DNA of 47,173 nucleotides from Desulfovibrionales bacterium. GTDB lineage: Bacteria; Desulfobacterota; Desulfovibrionia; Desulfovibrionales; Desulfonatronaceae. Both the position numbers and the translations under genes were made by a program. The notes under the pieces were generated by a model. It was not told where the DNA came from, made no database searches, and saw only the letters and a list, made by a program, of their open reading frames with translations. Of this stretch, positions 1 to 10,720 are shown in pieces (the stretch's first letter is position 1; each line of letters starts with the position of its first letter). The stretch covers positions 1-47,173 of the forward strand of contig REDL01000047.1 of NCBI GenBank assembly GCA_007693505.1, given 5' to 3'.

Positions 1-72
1 CAGTCCCGAGGAATGAATTTTCAAGCCAAGGCGACACACTTCGTTTTGATCCAGAAAAGGCGAACCAGGATC

Positions 73-621
73 ATGTCCAGACCGTCCGCGCCACTCCACC
101 TTTTTCTTCCCAACCAAGACGCCACCATGAAACTGGGCAGCAGCCTTGTCCAGGTGATGCGTGCCCTGGACACGTATCCGGCATTGTTGCTGGATGGTGC
201 ATTGGGCGCGGGAAAAACCACATTCGTTCGTGGCCTGATCCAGGCTCTCCCCGGAGGCGACCTGGCCGAAGTGGCCAGCCCCAGCTTCAATTATGTAAAT
301 GTTTATCCGACCAGACCGGAAACGCTGCACTTTGATTTTTACCGGTTGCAAGGCCAACCTCTGGACGACGACCTGACGAGTGCGCTCAACGAAACCGATT
401 ATTTTGTTGTCGCGGAGTGGGCTTGTGCTCTCCAACCGCATGATCTCCCCACGCCGCATCTCACCATTGAGTTTGCAATGGTTTCTGATGGCCGAGCCGT
501 AACCATCAAAGCCGAGGGTGATGCATCCACACTCGTTCTTGAGCGACTCCGGGAAGTACTTCCTGAAACCACTATTCTTCACGATGCCTTGCAAGGAGGA
601 GATCCGGTATGCGGATCGTAG
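73..621 (+). CDS. tsaE: tRNA threonylcarbamoyladenosine biosynthesis ATPase TsaE
   Basis: TsaE is the small P-loop ATPase that works with TsaB and TsaD to make the t6A base at position 37 of ANN-decoding tRNAs in the cytoplasm. The Walker A motif GALGAGKTT and the family motif HFDFYRL are both visible, followed by a VVAEW segment that matches the LVEW of E. coli TsaE. I chose the ATG at 73 because the protein from there (182 aa) aligns from its first residues with the family N-terminus (LFLPNQDATMKLG resembles the PLPDEQAT region). An ATG at 13 would add 20 residues with no family counterpart, although GAGGA lies directly before it. The 3' end overlaps lysC by 13 bases and carries the lysC ribosome binding site, so the two genes are translationally linked. 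Confidence 0.93.
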   Translation: MSRPSAPLHLFLPNQDATMKLGSSLVQVMRALDTYPALLLDGALGAGKTTFVRGLIQALPGGDLAEVASPSFNYVNVYPTRPETLHFDFYRLQGQPLDDDLTSALNETDYFVVAEWACALQPHDLPTPHLTIEFAMVSDGRAVTIKAEGDASTLVLERLREVLPETTILHDALQGGDPVCGS

Positions 622-1853
622 TTCAGAAATTCGGGGGCACATCCGTGGCCAACCTGGAATGCATGCGCCAGGTCCTGGTCAAAAATAAAAAAATTCTGGA
701 CCAGGGCGCCAAGCTGATCGTCGTTCTGTCGGCCATGGCCGGGGAGACCAACCGCCTTTTGGCCATGGCCAGGGAGTGGAGTTCTCATCCGGACCCATGG
801 GAGATGGATTCCCTGGTCTCCACCGGGGAGCAGGTTTCCGTGGCGCTCTTTGCCATGCTGCTCAAGGAGCACGGCATTCGGGCCAGATCCGTGCTTGGCC
901 ATCAAGCTGAAATCCTGACGGACTGCTCCGCCGGACGAGCCAGGATTCTCGGAATCAACACCGAACAGATCATGGAACTGTTCACACAATATGATGTGCT
1001 GGTTGTCGCGGGGTTTCAGGGCTGCGACATTCGCAAACGGATCACGACGCTGGGTCGCGGAGGGTCGGACACGTCCGCGGTTGCCTTGGCTGCCGCGCTT
1101 CGAGCCGATCTTTGTGAAATCTTCACGGACGTGGACGGTGTGTACACAACAGACCCGAATATCTGCCCCAAGGCCCGTAAAATCAACCGGATCACCTACG
1201 ACGAGATGCTGGAGATGGCCAGCATGGGAGCCAAGGTGCTCCAGATTCGGTCCGTTCAATTCGCCAAAAAATACCAGGTTCCCGTGCATGTTCGTTCAAC
1301 ATTTTCCGACGAGCCGGGAACCATCGTCACCAAGGAGGAGGAAGGCATGGAAGAAGCGTTGGTGTCCAGCATCGCCTATGACAGGGATCAGGCACGGGTC
1401 ACCTTGATGGACGTCTACGACGAGCCTGGGGTGGCGGCGACGATTTTCGCTCCCATTTCCGACGCGGACATCGTCGTGGACATGATCGTCCAGAATCCCA
1501 GTCGGGAAGGCCGCACGGACATGACCTTTACCGTGCCGCGTGGAGACCTGGAAGGTACCATCCGCATCCTCGAACGTCTGAAAACGGAAATCGGTGCTCC
1601 GGCGGTGGTTTCCGACGCTGGCGTGAGCAAGGTTTCCATCATAGGCGTCGGAATGCGCAACCACTCCGGAGTGGCGGCCATGGCGTTCACGGCCTTGAAA
1701 AACGAGGGCATCAATATCCTGATGATCAGCACCTCGGAAATCAAGATTTCCATCCTCCTGGACGAAAAATATATCGAACTGGCCGTGCGGACCCTGCACG
1801 AGGCGTTTGGCCTGGACAAACCGGAAGCCGCGGCCACCTGTGAGCAGTCATGA
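609..1853 (+). CDS. lysC: Aspartate kinase
   Basis: Aspartokinase phosphorylates aspartate, the first step towards lysine, threonine, methionine and diaminopimelate. The 414-aa protein starts with the kinase signature KFGGTS at residues 7-12 and has the typical catalytic segments GRGGSDTSAVALA and FTDVDGVYTTDP. The C-terminal third holds tandem ACT domains (about residues 265-400; VSIIGVGMRNHSGVAA and INILMISTSEIKIS), which usually give feedback control by lysine or threonine. A strong AAGGAGG ribosome binding site at about 594-600 precedes ATG 609. No homoserine dehydrogenase domain is fused. The stop overlaps the cimA start (ATGA), so lysC and cimA are almost surely one transcript. Confidence 0.97.
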   Translation: MRIVVQKFGGTSVANLECMRQVLVKNKKILDQGAKLIVVLSAMAGETNRLLAMAREWSSHPDPWEMDSLVSTGEQVSVALFAMLLKEHGIRARSVLGHQAEILTDCSAGRARILGINTEQIMELFTQYDVLVVAGFQGCDIRKRITTLGRGGSDTSAVALAAALRADLCEIFTDVDGVYTTDPNICPKARKINRITYDEMLEMASMGAKVLQIRSVQFAKKYQVPVHVRSTFSDEPGTIVTKEEEGMEEALVSSIAYDRDQARVTLMDVYDEPGVAATIFAPISDADIVVDMIVQNPSREGRTDMTFTVPRGDLEGTIRILERLKTEIGAPAVVSDAGVSKVSIIGVGMRNHSGVAAMAFTALKNEGINILMISTSEIKISILLDEKYIELAVRTLHEAFGLDKPEAAATCEQS

Positions 1854-3454
1854 ACAACAATATCAGCATCTACGACACCACGCTACGGGACGGAGCGCAA
1901 TCCGAAGATCTGCACCTCTCCACCGAAGACAAGATCCGCATCGCCCGGAAACTGGATGACTTGGGCATTGCCTACATCGAAGGCGGTTGGCCCGTTTCCA
2001 ACCCCACGGATCTGCATTTTTTCAAGGACATCAAGAACTACGACCTGAAAATCGCCCGTGTGGCCTGTTTCGGCAGCACCCACAACCCCAAAAGCACACC
2101 GGACAAGGACCCGAATCTGAAGGCAGTGCTGCAGGCGCGGACCGAGGTGGTCACCCTGTTCGGCAAGACCTGGGACATCCATGTCCAGGAGGCGTTGCGC
2201 ACCACCCTGGAGCACAACCTGGAAATCATCGCCGGCTCCCTGGCCCATGTCCGGCCCGAAGTCCGGGAGCTGTTCTTCGATGCCGAGCATTTTTTCGACG
2301 GTTTCAAGGCCCGGCCGGAATATGCCCTGCAGTGCCTGCGCAAGGCCTGGGAGGCCGGTGCGGACGTACTGGTGCTCTGCGACACCAACGGCGGCTGCCT
2401 GCCCCAGGAGATTGGGGAGATCACATCCCGGGTCCAGGAAGCCCTTCCCGGAGCCAAGCTGGGCATTCACACCCATAATGATTCCGAAACCGCCGTGGCC
2501 AGTTCACTGATTGCCGTCGGCAAGGGCGCGGTCCAGGTTCAGGGAACCATCAATGGTTACGGAGAACGCTGCGGCAATGCCAATCTCTGTTCCGTAATTC
2601 CCAATTTGGAACTGAAAATGGGCTGCACCTGCCTGCCCGAGGGCCACCTGCCCCTGATTACGTCCACGGCCCACTTCGTATCCGAGGTGGCCAATCTGAA
2701 GCCCTTCCCCCGCCAGCCTTTTGTGGGCAACTCCGCCTTTGCGCACAAAGGCGGCATCCATGTCAGCGCCGTGACGCGCAACCCGATGACCTACGAGCAC
2801 ATCCAGCCCGAACTGGTGGGCAACAAGCAGCGTATTCTCCTCTCGGACCTGGCTGGACGCAGCAATATCCTGTTCAAGGCCAAGCAGTTCGGCTTTCACC
2901 TGGAAAAGGACGACCCGTTCGTCTCAGAGCTGCTGGCCGAGATCAAACAGCGTGAGAGCACCGGTTACGAATACGCCGCGGCCGAGGCCTCATTCGAACT
3001 GCTCCTGAACCAGACCCTGGGACGGATGCGTCGATATTTCAGCTTACTCAGTTTCCGGGTCATCGACGCCCGCCACGAGGATCAGGCCCAGCCCTGGGCC
3101 GAAGCCACGGTCATGCTCAAGGTGGGTGGAGTGGTGGAGCACACTGCCGCGGCCGGACAAGGCCCGGTCAACGCCCTGGACCACGCTCTACGCAAGGCCC
3201 TGGAACGTTTCTACCCCAACCTCAAGGAAATGCGTCTTGTGGATTTCAAGGTCCGGGTTCTCTCCGGGCGCTCCGGTACGGCTTCCCATGTCCGGGTGCT
3301 CATCGAATCCGGGGACGCCCATTCCAGCTGGATCACTGTGGGTGTTTCGCACAACATCATCGAGGCCAGCTGGCAGGCCCTGGAAGATTCCATGAACTAC
3401 AAACTGTTCAAGGACGACCAGCGCAAGCTGGATCAGATCACCGCGGAAAAATAG
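1850..3454 (+). CDS. cimA: (R)-citramalate synthase
   Basis: The 534-aa protein belongs to the HMG-CoA lyase-like / LeuA superfamily. It shows the N-terminal DTTLRDGAQSE motif, the metal-binding HTHNDSETAVA segment and GYGERCGNANL, followed by a C-terminal LeuA-type allosteric domain (about residues 400-520). The extended EDLHLSTEDKIRIARKLD N-terminus and IEGGWPVSNPTD are typical of the long citramalate synthase type that condenses pyruvate and acetyl-CoA for threonine-independent isoleucine synthesis, rather than of 2-isopropylmalate or homocitrate synthases. It overlaps lysC by four bases. Placement beside aspartokinase suggests coordinated control of the aspartate and branched-chain families. 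Substrate choice is inferred from family resemblance, not proven. Confidence 0.9.
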   Translation: MNNNISIYDTTLRDGAQSEDLHLSTEDKIRIARKLDDLGIAYIEGGWPVSNPTDLHFFKDIKNYDLKIARVACFGSTHNPKSTPDKDPNLKAVLQARTEVVTLFGKTWDIHVQEALRTTLEHNLEIIAGSLAHVRPEVRELFFDAEHFFDGFKARPEYALQCLRKAWEAGADVLVLCDTNGGCLPQEIGEITSRVQEALPGAKLGIHTHNDSETAVASSLIAVGKGAVQVQGTINGYGERCGNANLCSVIPNLELKMGCTCLPEGHLPLITSTAHFVSEVANLKPFPRQPFVGNSAFAHKGGIHVSAVTRNPMTYEHIQPELVGNKQRILLSDLAGRSNILFKAKQFGFHLEKDDPFVSELLAEIKQRESTGYEYAAAEASFELLLNQTLGRMRRYFSLLSFRVIDARHEDQAQPWAEATVMLKVGGVVEHTAAAGQGPVNALDHALRKALERFYPNLKEMRLVDFKVRVLSGRSGTASHVRVLIESGDAHSSWITVGVSHNIIEASWQALEDSMNYKLFKDDQRKLDQITAEK

Positions 3455-3461
3455 CGTCATG

Positions 3462-3497
3462 TCCACGGCACATCGTCGGGAAACGATAGGCCGTGGA
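3462..3497. terminator. Hairpin between convergent cimA and acyl-CoA ligase
   Basis: A two-part stem, TCCACGGC (3462-3469) with GCCGTGGA (3490-3497) and ATCGT (3472-3476) with ACGAT (3483-3487), fills the 55-base gap between two converging genes. It could terminate transcription from both sides. The T-tract is short (TTTA on +, weaker on -), so this is a modest call. Confidence 0.45.
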
Positions 3498-3509
3498 TTT
3501 ACGATTACC

Positions 3510-5219
3510 TCAATTTTTCACGCGTTTCGTGCCCTGCTGCTCCATTTTTTCCAGCTCTTCCTGGCGCAAGGCCCGACGCAACACCTTGCCCACCAGGGTT
3601 TTGGGCAGCTCGCCGCGGAATTCCACCCGCCGGGGAACCTTGTACTTGGCCAGCCTCTTGGAGCAGAACTCGATGATTTCGGACTGCTCGATCACGTCAC
3701 CGTCTTTGGGCACGACGAACGCCTTGACGATTTCACCCCGTGTGGGATGGGGAATCCCCACAGCCACGGCCTCCTTGACCTTGGGATGTTCGTAGAGCAC
3801 CTCGTCCACGTCCCTGGGGTACACGTTGTACCCGCCGGTGATGATCAGATCCTTCTTGCGGTCCACGATGAAGCAGAATCCGTCCTCGTCCATGGTGGCG
3901 ATATCGCCGGTATACAGCCAGCCATTGCGGATGGTGGAGGCGGTCTCGTCGGCCCGGTTCCAGTACCCCTGCATGACCTGGGGGCCTTGGACCACCAGTT
4001 CGCCCAACTTGCCCGTGGGAACGGGCACTGCCCCACCCTCCATGTCGACGATGGCCGCTTCGGTGCCCGGGACCGGGATGCCGATGGAACCGGGCTTGTG
4101 TTTGCCGTCCAAAGGATTGAGGTGGGTCACCGGTGAAGCCTCAGTCAGGCCGTACCCTTCGATGATCTCGGCTCCGGTCAATTTCTGGAATTTTTGCATG
4201 ATTTCCACGGGGAGCGGCGCTGATCCGGAAATGCAGTAATCAATGGAAGACAGCCTGTACTGGCCAAGATTCTTGTGCTGAATCATGGCCACAAATATGG
4301 CCGGAACGGCCGGAAAAATCGTGGGCTTGTATTTCTGAATGGCCTTGAGCAGGTCGGCCACCACCAGTCTGGGGAAGGGGATGATGGTCGCCCCCAGTCC
4401 CACGGCAAAATTCATGCAAACCGTCAGGCCGAAAATGTGAAAAAACGGCAGTACGGCCAAGAGGGTGTGCCGGGAGTTCCTGAGCTTGGGCAGCATGGCC
4501 AGGCTCTGTTGGACATTGGCGGTCAGATTGGCGTGAGAGAGCATCACTCCCTTCGGCACTCCGGTGGTTCCGCCGGTGTACTGGAGCATGGCCAAGGCAT
4601 TGCCCGGATCGGAAACAACATGACTGTAAACGTCATGTCCCTTGAGGATCTCCGGCCAGGACAGGATGGTCGGATCGTCCCTGGGGACGTCCTTGCCCAT
4701 ACCCTGCTTCCAGGCCTTGAGTTTGTAAAGTTGACGCAAGGGAAAGCCCAAGGCGTCGGCAATGCTGGTAACGATGATTTTCCTGAAATGGGTGCGCCCG
4801 CGCAGTCCGGTTACCTTGGGCCACAGGAGGTCCAAGGTAACCAGAAACTCCGCCGAACTGTCCGTGACCTGATCGGAGAGTTCTTTTTCCATATACAGTG
4901 GATTCATCATTACCACCACGCCTCCGGCTTTGAGGATGGCAAAGTAGGTAATCAGGGTTTGCGGCAGATTCGGTAGCAACACAGCCACCCGGCTTCCTGC
5001 TTCCAGGCCGTTTTTTCGCAGATTCGCGGCCATGACCCCTGTCAAACGGTCAAATTCCGCGTACGTCGCCGACCAGTTTTGAAAAACAATGGCCTTGCTC
5101 TGCGGGGCCTTTCTCGCGGAGCGGTTCAACAGCTCATGAATGGCCATGACCTCGGGATCGAAGGGGGTCGGAATTTCGGGATCATAATACTTCCGCCAAG
5201 GACTGGAGACGTCGATCAT
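3510..5219 (-). CDS. fadD: Long-chain acyl-CoA ligase, AMP-forming
   Basis: This 569-aa enzyme of the ANL superfamily activates a carboxylic acid, most likely a long- or medium-chain fatty acid, to its CoA thioester via an acyl-adenylate. The P-loop-like motif YTGGTTGVPKGVMLSHANL, the GYGLTEASPVTH motif, the YTGD motif and the hinge region DRKKDLIITGGYNVYP are all present, and the catalytic lysine of the C-terminal subdomain lies in KTLVGKVLRR. The length is normal for the family. The start at 5219 has a GAGGT ribosome binding site five bases upstream. It is a single-gene unit on the minus strand. Exact chain-length preference cannot be read from the sequence. Confidence 0.88.
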   Translation of the reverse strand: MIDVSSPWRKYYDPEIPTPFDPEVMAIHELLNRSARKAPQSKAIVFQNWSATYAEFDRLTGVMAANLRKNGLEAGSRVAVLLPNLPQTLITYFAILKAGGVVVMMNPLYMEKELSDQVTDSSAEFLVTLDLLWPKVTGLRGRTHFRKIIVTSIADALGFPLRQLYKLKAWKQGMGKDVPRDDPTILSWPEILKGHDVYSHVVSDPGNALAMLQYTGGTTGVPKGVMLSHANLTANVQQSLAMLPKLRNSRHTLLAVLPFFHIFGLTVCMNFAVGLGATIIPFPRLVVADLLKAIQKYKPTIFPAVPAIFVAMIQHKNLGQYRLSSIDYCISGSAPLPVEIMQKFQKLTGAEIIEGYGLTEASPVTHLNPLDGKHKPGSIGIPVPGTEAAIVDMEGGAVPVPTGKLGELVVQGPQVMQGYWNRADETASTIRNGWLYTGDIATMDEDGFCFIVDRKKDLIITGGYNVYPRDVDEVLYEHPKVKEAVAVGIPHPTRGEIVKAFVVPKDGDVIEQSEIIEFCSKRLAKYKVPRRVEFRGELPKTLVGKVLRRALRQEELEKMEQQGTKRVKN

Positions 5220-5604
5220 GGTCTACCTCGTGATGAATGGTTCAGTTATCGTCGGCCGCGATCCCCAAGCGCTCGCGACAAAGAAAGGGCAATCTCCCCT
5301 TCTATGGGTCCAAATGCCGTGATTCGCCGTTCTCGTAGCGATTCCAGCCGTCGAGAGCAATCCGTGTTCACGATTTTCAATACGTCTCACCGCACAGGTC
5401 ACATTTTCAGGGAGACAGGTTGGAGGCGATGATCCACACTGATGGGATTATTTGCGTTTGCGGGCACTCTCAAGTAAATAGTCAGCGATTCATTCATCTG
5501 TTATCCTCTTCGCTCGAAAATGCGGACTTCGGCTGAAATTCGACATGAAGGCAACGTCACATGTCGCCCATACCTTCCATCGAACTTTTTTTGAGACACC
5601 GAAC
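5220..5604. other. Intergenic region between divergent acyl-CoA ligase and carB
   Basis: This 385-base stretch holds no gene I can support. It must carry the promoters of both divergent genes. A weak TTGCGT / TAAATA pair with 17-base spacing lies around 5450-5480, upstream of carB. I saw no riboswitch, PyrR-type attenuator or clear operator palindrome. Confidence 0.4.
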
Positions 5605-8838
<3,234 letters not shown>

Positions 8839-8908
8839 TTACCATGGACCTAGACTCTCCACTGAAAGCCGAAGAATTTGATCGACGTTTCGGTAATGGA
8901 GAAGATGT

Positions 8909-9090
8909 GTAACTGCTCAATAACTACGGGCAAGTGAACCATACCAAAACACCTGGACCCCGGCCTGCACCGGGGTGACGACTGCGGTAAATCGCCAATG
9001 CGGCACTCCATTCCGTCATACCGGCGAAGGCCGGTATCCAGGCAGCACAGTATCCCGATGCCAGGCTGCCCTGGCTTATTGAGCAATTAC
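8909..9090. mobile_element. 182-bp MITE-like element with 15-bp TIRs and 8-bp target duplication
   Basis: The element is bounded by terminal inverted repeats GTAACTGCTCAATAA (8909-8923) and TTATTGAGCAATTAC (9076-9090), identical at 14 of 15 positions. It is flanked by perfect 8-bp direct repeats GAAGATGT at 8901-8908 and 9091-9098. Removing the element and one repeat restores a reading frame, which supports real insertion. It has no transposase, so it must have been moved in trans. An 8-bp duplication with GTAA-starting ends is what I recall for the IS66 family; this link is inference. The interior carries an inverted pair of REP-like hairpins. Confidence 0.85.
8952..9042. repeat. Inverted pair of REP-like hairpins inside the MITE
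   Basis: Two 29-base units, 8952-8980 and 9014-9042, are inverted copies of one another with a few changes. Each is itself a hairpin: CCCCGG-CCTGCA-CCGGGG in the first and TACCGGC-GAAG-GCCGGTA in the second. The minus-strand reading gives the WIPAFAGMT and RHPGAGRGP peptides that recur as spurious ORFs in many proteobacterial genomes, so this belongs to a widespread palindromic repeat class arranged like a REPIN. Confidence 0.8.
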
Positions 9091-9300
9091 GAAGATGTTT
9101 CCGATTATCTTGATTTCTAACAAGCAAAAAGGCCTGGCTTGGAAAAACAAACCATTTCCTTTTCCTTTCCGAGCTGGATGACTCTCGTCCATGGCTGATC
9201 AAGCTCAAATCCTCGAGGGCTCCACGGAAGCCCTGGTAACCATATGGATTTCCGAGAAATTACGGAAAACGCACCGACATATCTTTCAGGGACTCCCTCA

Positions 9301-10698
9301 ATGAAACGAGAATACTGCGGACTCGTGGGCATCTCCGGACATCCGGAAGCGGCAAGGATGGCCTATTTCGGACTGTACGCCCTGCAACATCGTGGCCAGG
9401 AGAGTGCGGGCATCGTGACCTGGGACGGAACCAAACTCCGGGAACAGCGGGGCATGGGACTGGTGGCCGACGTCTTCAACGAGCGCCATTTGGGCAAGGA
9501 GCTCAAAGGATCCATCGCCGTGGGCCACCTCCGCTACTCCACCACCGGGGCCTCCCTGCTGCGCAATGCCCAGCCGTTCATGGTCCGTTTTGGTGATTAC
9601 CGGATAGCCATTGGTCACAACGGCAACCTGGTCAATGCCCAGGACTTGCGTTTGGAGTTGGAAGAACAGGGATCCATTTTTCAAACCACCATGGACAGCG
9701 AGGTCATTGTTCACCTCATCGCGCGCAACCTGAACGGCAAATCCCTGGAAGAAGCCGTCGCCCTGGCCTGTTCCCGGATCAAGGGGGCCTACTCGCTGGT
9801 CATTCTCGCCAACAACAAACTCATTGCCCTGCGCGACCCCCTGGGCTTTCGCCCTTTGGCGCTGGGTCGGATGGGAGATGCCTACGTGGTAGCCTCGGAG
9901 ACCTGCGCTTTCGACCTGCTGGAGGCCGAGCACCTGCGGTGCATCGAACCCGGAGAAATGGTCGTTATCGAGGACCGCTGTTTCACCTCACGCCGATTCG
10001 CCGATACGGTTCCGACCAAGTCCTGCATTTTCGAACTGGTCTATTTTGCCCGCCCGGATTCCCTGGTTTTCGGCAAAGAGGTCTATGCGAGCCGAAAAAC
10101 CATGGGAGAACTCCTGGCCCAGGAAGCCCCGGTGGATGCGGATTTCATCATGCCTTTTCCGGACTCCGGAATGTATGCGGCCGTTGGCTACGCCCAGGCA
10201 TCTGGCATGCCCTTCGAGCTGGGCATGATCCGCAATCACTATATTGGACGGACCTTTATTCAGCCTTCCCAGGACATGCGGGACTTTGGCGTCCGGGTCA
10301 AGCTCAATCCCGTGCGCTCCCTGATCAAGAACAAGCGACTGGTGATCATCGAGGATTCCATCGTCCGGGGCACGACCATCCGAACCAGGGTCAAGAAGCT
10401 GCGCGAGCTTGGAGCCCGGGAAATCCATATGCGGGTCAGCTGTCCACCCATTCGCCACCCCTGTTTTTTCGGGATTGATTTTTCCTCCAAAGGCGAACTG
10501 ATCGCCTCCAACCATCCGGTTCCGGATATTGCTCGGTATATCGGTCTGGACAGCCTGCACTACCTGAGCATCGACGGCCTGTTGACCGCCGCTGGAAAGG
10601 ATATAAGCTATTGTTTGGCATGTTTCGACGGAAACTACCCAGTCGAGGTGAATGCGGCCTGCTCCAAGATGTGTCTGGAGGATAAGTGCTGCGGATGA
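9301..10698 (+). CDS. purF: Amidophosphoribosyltransferase (Fe-S type)
   Basis: PurF catalyses the first committed step of purine synthesis, PRPP plus glutamine to 5-phosphoribosylamine. I chose ATG 9301 (465 aa): MKREY is a short propeptide before the catalytic Cys6 of the class II glutaminase domain (CGLVGISGH, then LQHRGQESAGI). An open frame from 9244 would place that Cys too far inside. The PRTase domain has the PRPP loop VIIEDSIVRGTT. Cysteines in KSCIFELVYFARPDS, HPCFFGID and YCLACF match the ligand pattern of the B. subtilis-type 4Fe-4S enzyme, which is oxygen-sensitive. The C-terminal tail ends in four extra cysteines (NAACSKMCLEDKCCG). Its ATG overlaps the TGA of the ruined antitoxin frame. 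Confidence 0.96.
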   Translation: MKREYCGLVGISGHPEAARMAYFGLYALQHRGQESAGIVTWDGTKLREQRGMGLVADVFNERHLGKELKGSIAVGHLRYSTTGASLLRNAQPFMVRFGDYRIAIGHNGNLVNAQDLRLELEEQGSIFQTTMDSEVIVHLIARNLNGKSLEEAVALACSRIKGAYSLVILANNKLIALRDPLGFRPLALGRMGDAYVVASETCAFDLLEAEHLRCIEPGEMVVIEDRCFTSRRFADTVPTKSCIFELVYFARPDSLVFGKEVYASRKTMGELLAQEAPVDADFIMPFPDSGMYAAVGYAQASGMPFELGMIRNHYIGRTFIQPSQDMRDFGVRVKLNPVRSLIKNKRLVIIEDSIVRGTTIRTRVKKLRELGAREIHMRVSCPPIRHPCFFGIDFSSKGELIASNHPVPDIARYIGLDSLHYLSIDGLLTAAGKDISYCLACFDGNYPVEVNAACSKMCLEDKCCG

Positions 10699-10720
10699 TG
10701 GCCCAAGGAAGACCCGAGAA

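Larger units (their letters stand above)
8844..9304 (+). pseudogene. CopG/BrnA-like antitoxin gene, split by a MITE and degraded
   Basis: Five bases after carB an ATG (8844) opens a frame reading MDLDSPLKAEEFDRRFGNGE, which resembles the N-terminus of BrnA/CopG-type ribbon-helix-helix antitoxins (compare the KAxEFDxxFDxGEDI pattern). At GEDV it is interrupted by the 182-base element at 8909-9090. After the second GAAGATGT copy the same frame resumes: VSDYLDF, a TAA stop at 9118-9120, then QAKRPGLEKQTISFSFPSWM, matching the family's LDxxKAKRPGxEQxxxxVDFPxWM stretch. Near 9181 the homology moves to the +1 frame, giving MADQAQILEGSTEALV followed by TIWISEKLRK, which matches the C-terminal LIKVWIAERL helix. 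That frame ends in a TGA at 9302-9304, overlapping the purF ATG. So there are three lesions: insertion, stop and frameshift. No toxin gene adjoins it. The family assignment is from memory of the pattern and is moderately sure; that it is a broken gene is clearer. Confidence 0.75.

Noticed and set aside
1-16. Tail of an upstream gene ending SPEE-stop at 14-16
   Set aside because: Only four residues are visible, too little to support a feature.
3459-4136. A 225-codon plus-strand open frame opposite the acyl-CoA ligase
   Set aside because: Antisense shadow of a clear ANL-family enzyme.
8924-9208. A 94-codon minus-strand open frame containing WIPAFAGMT-like peptides
   Set aside because: It is translation of the REP hairpin pair, a well-known source of false ORFs.
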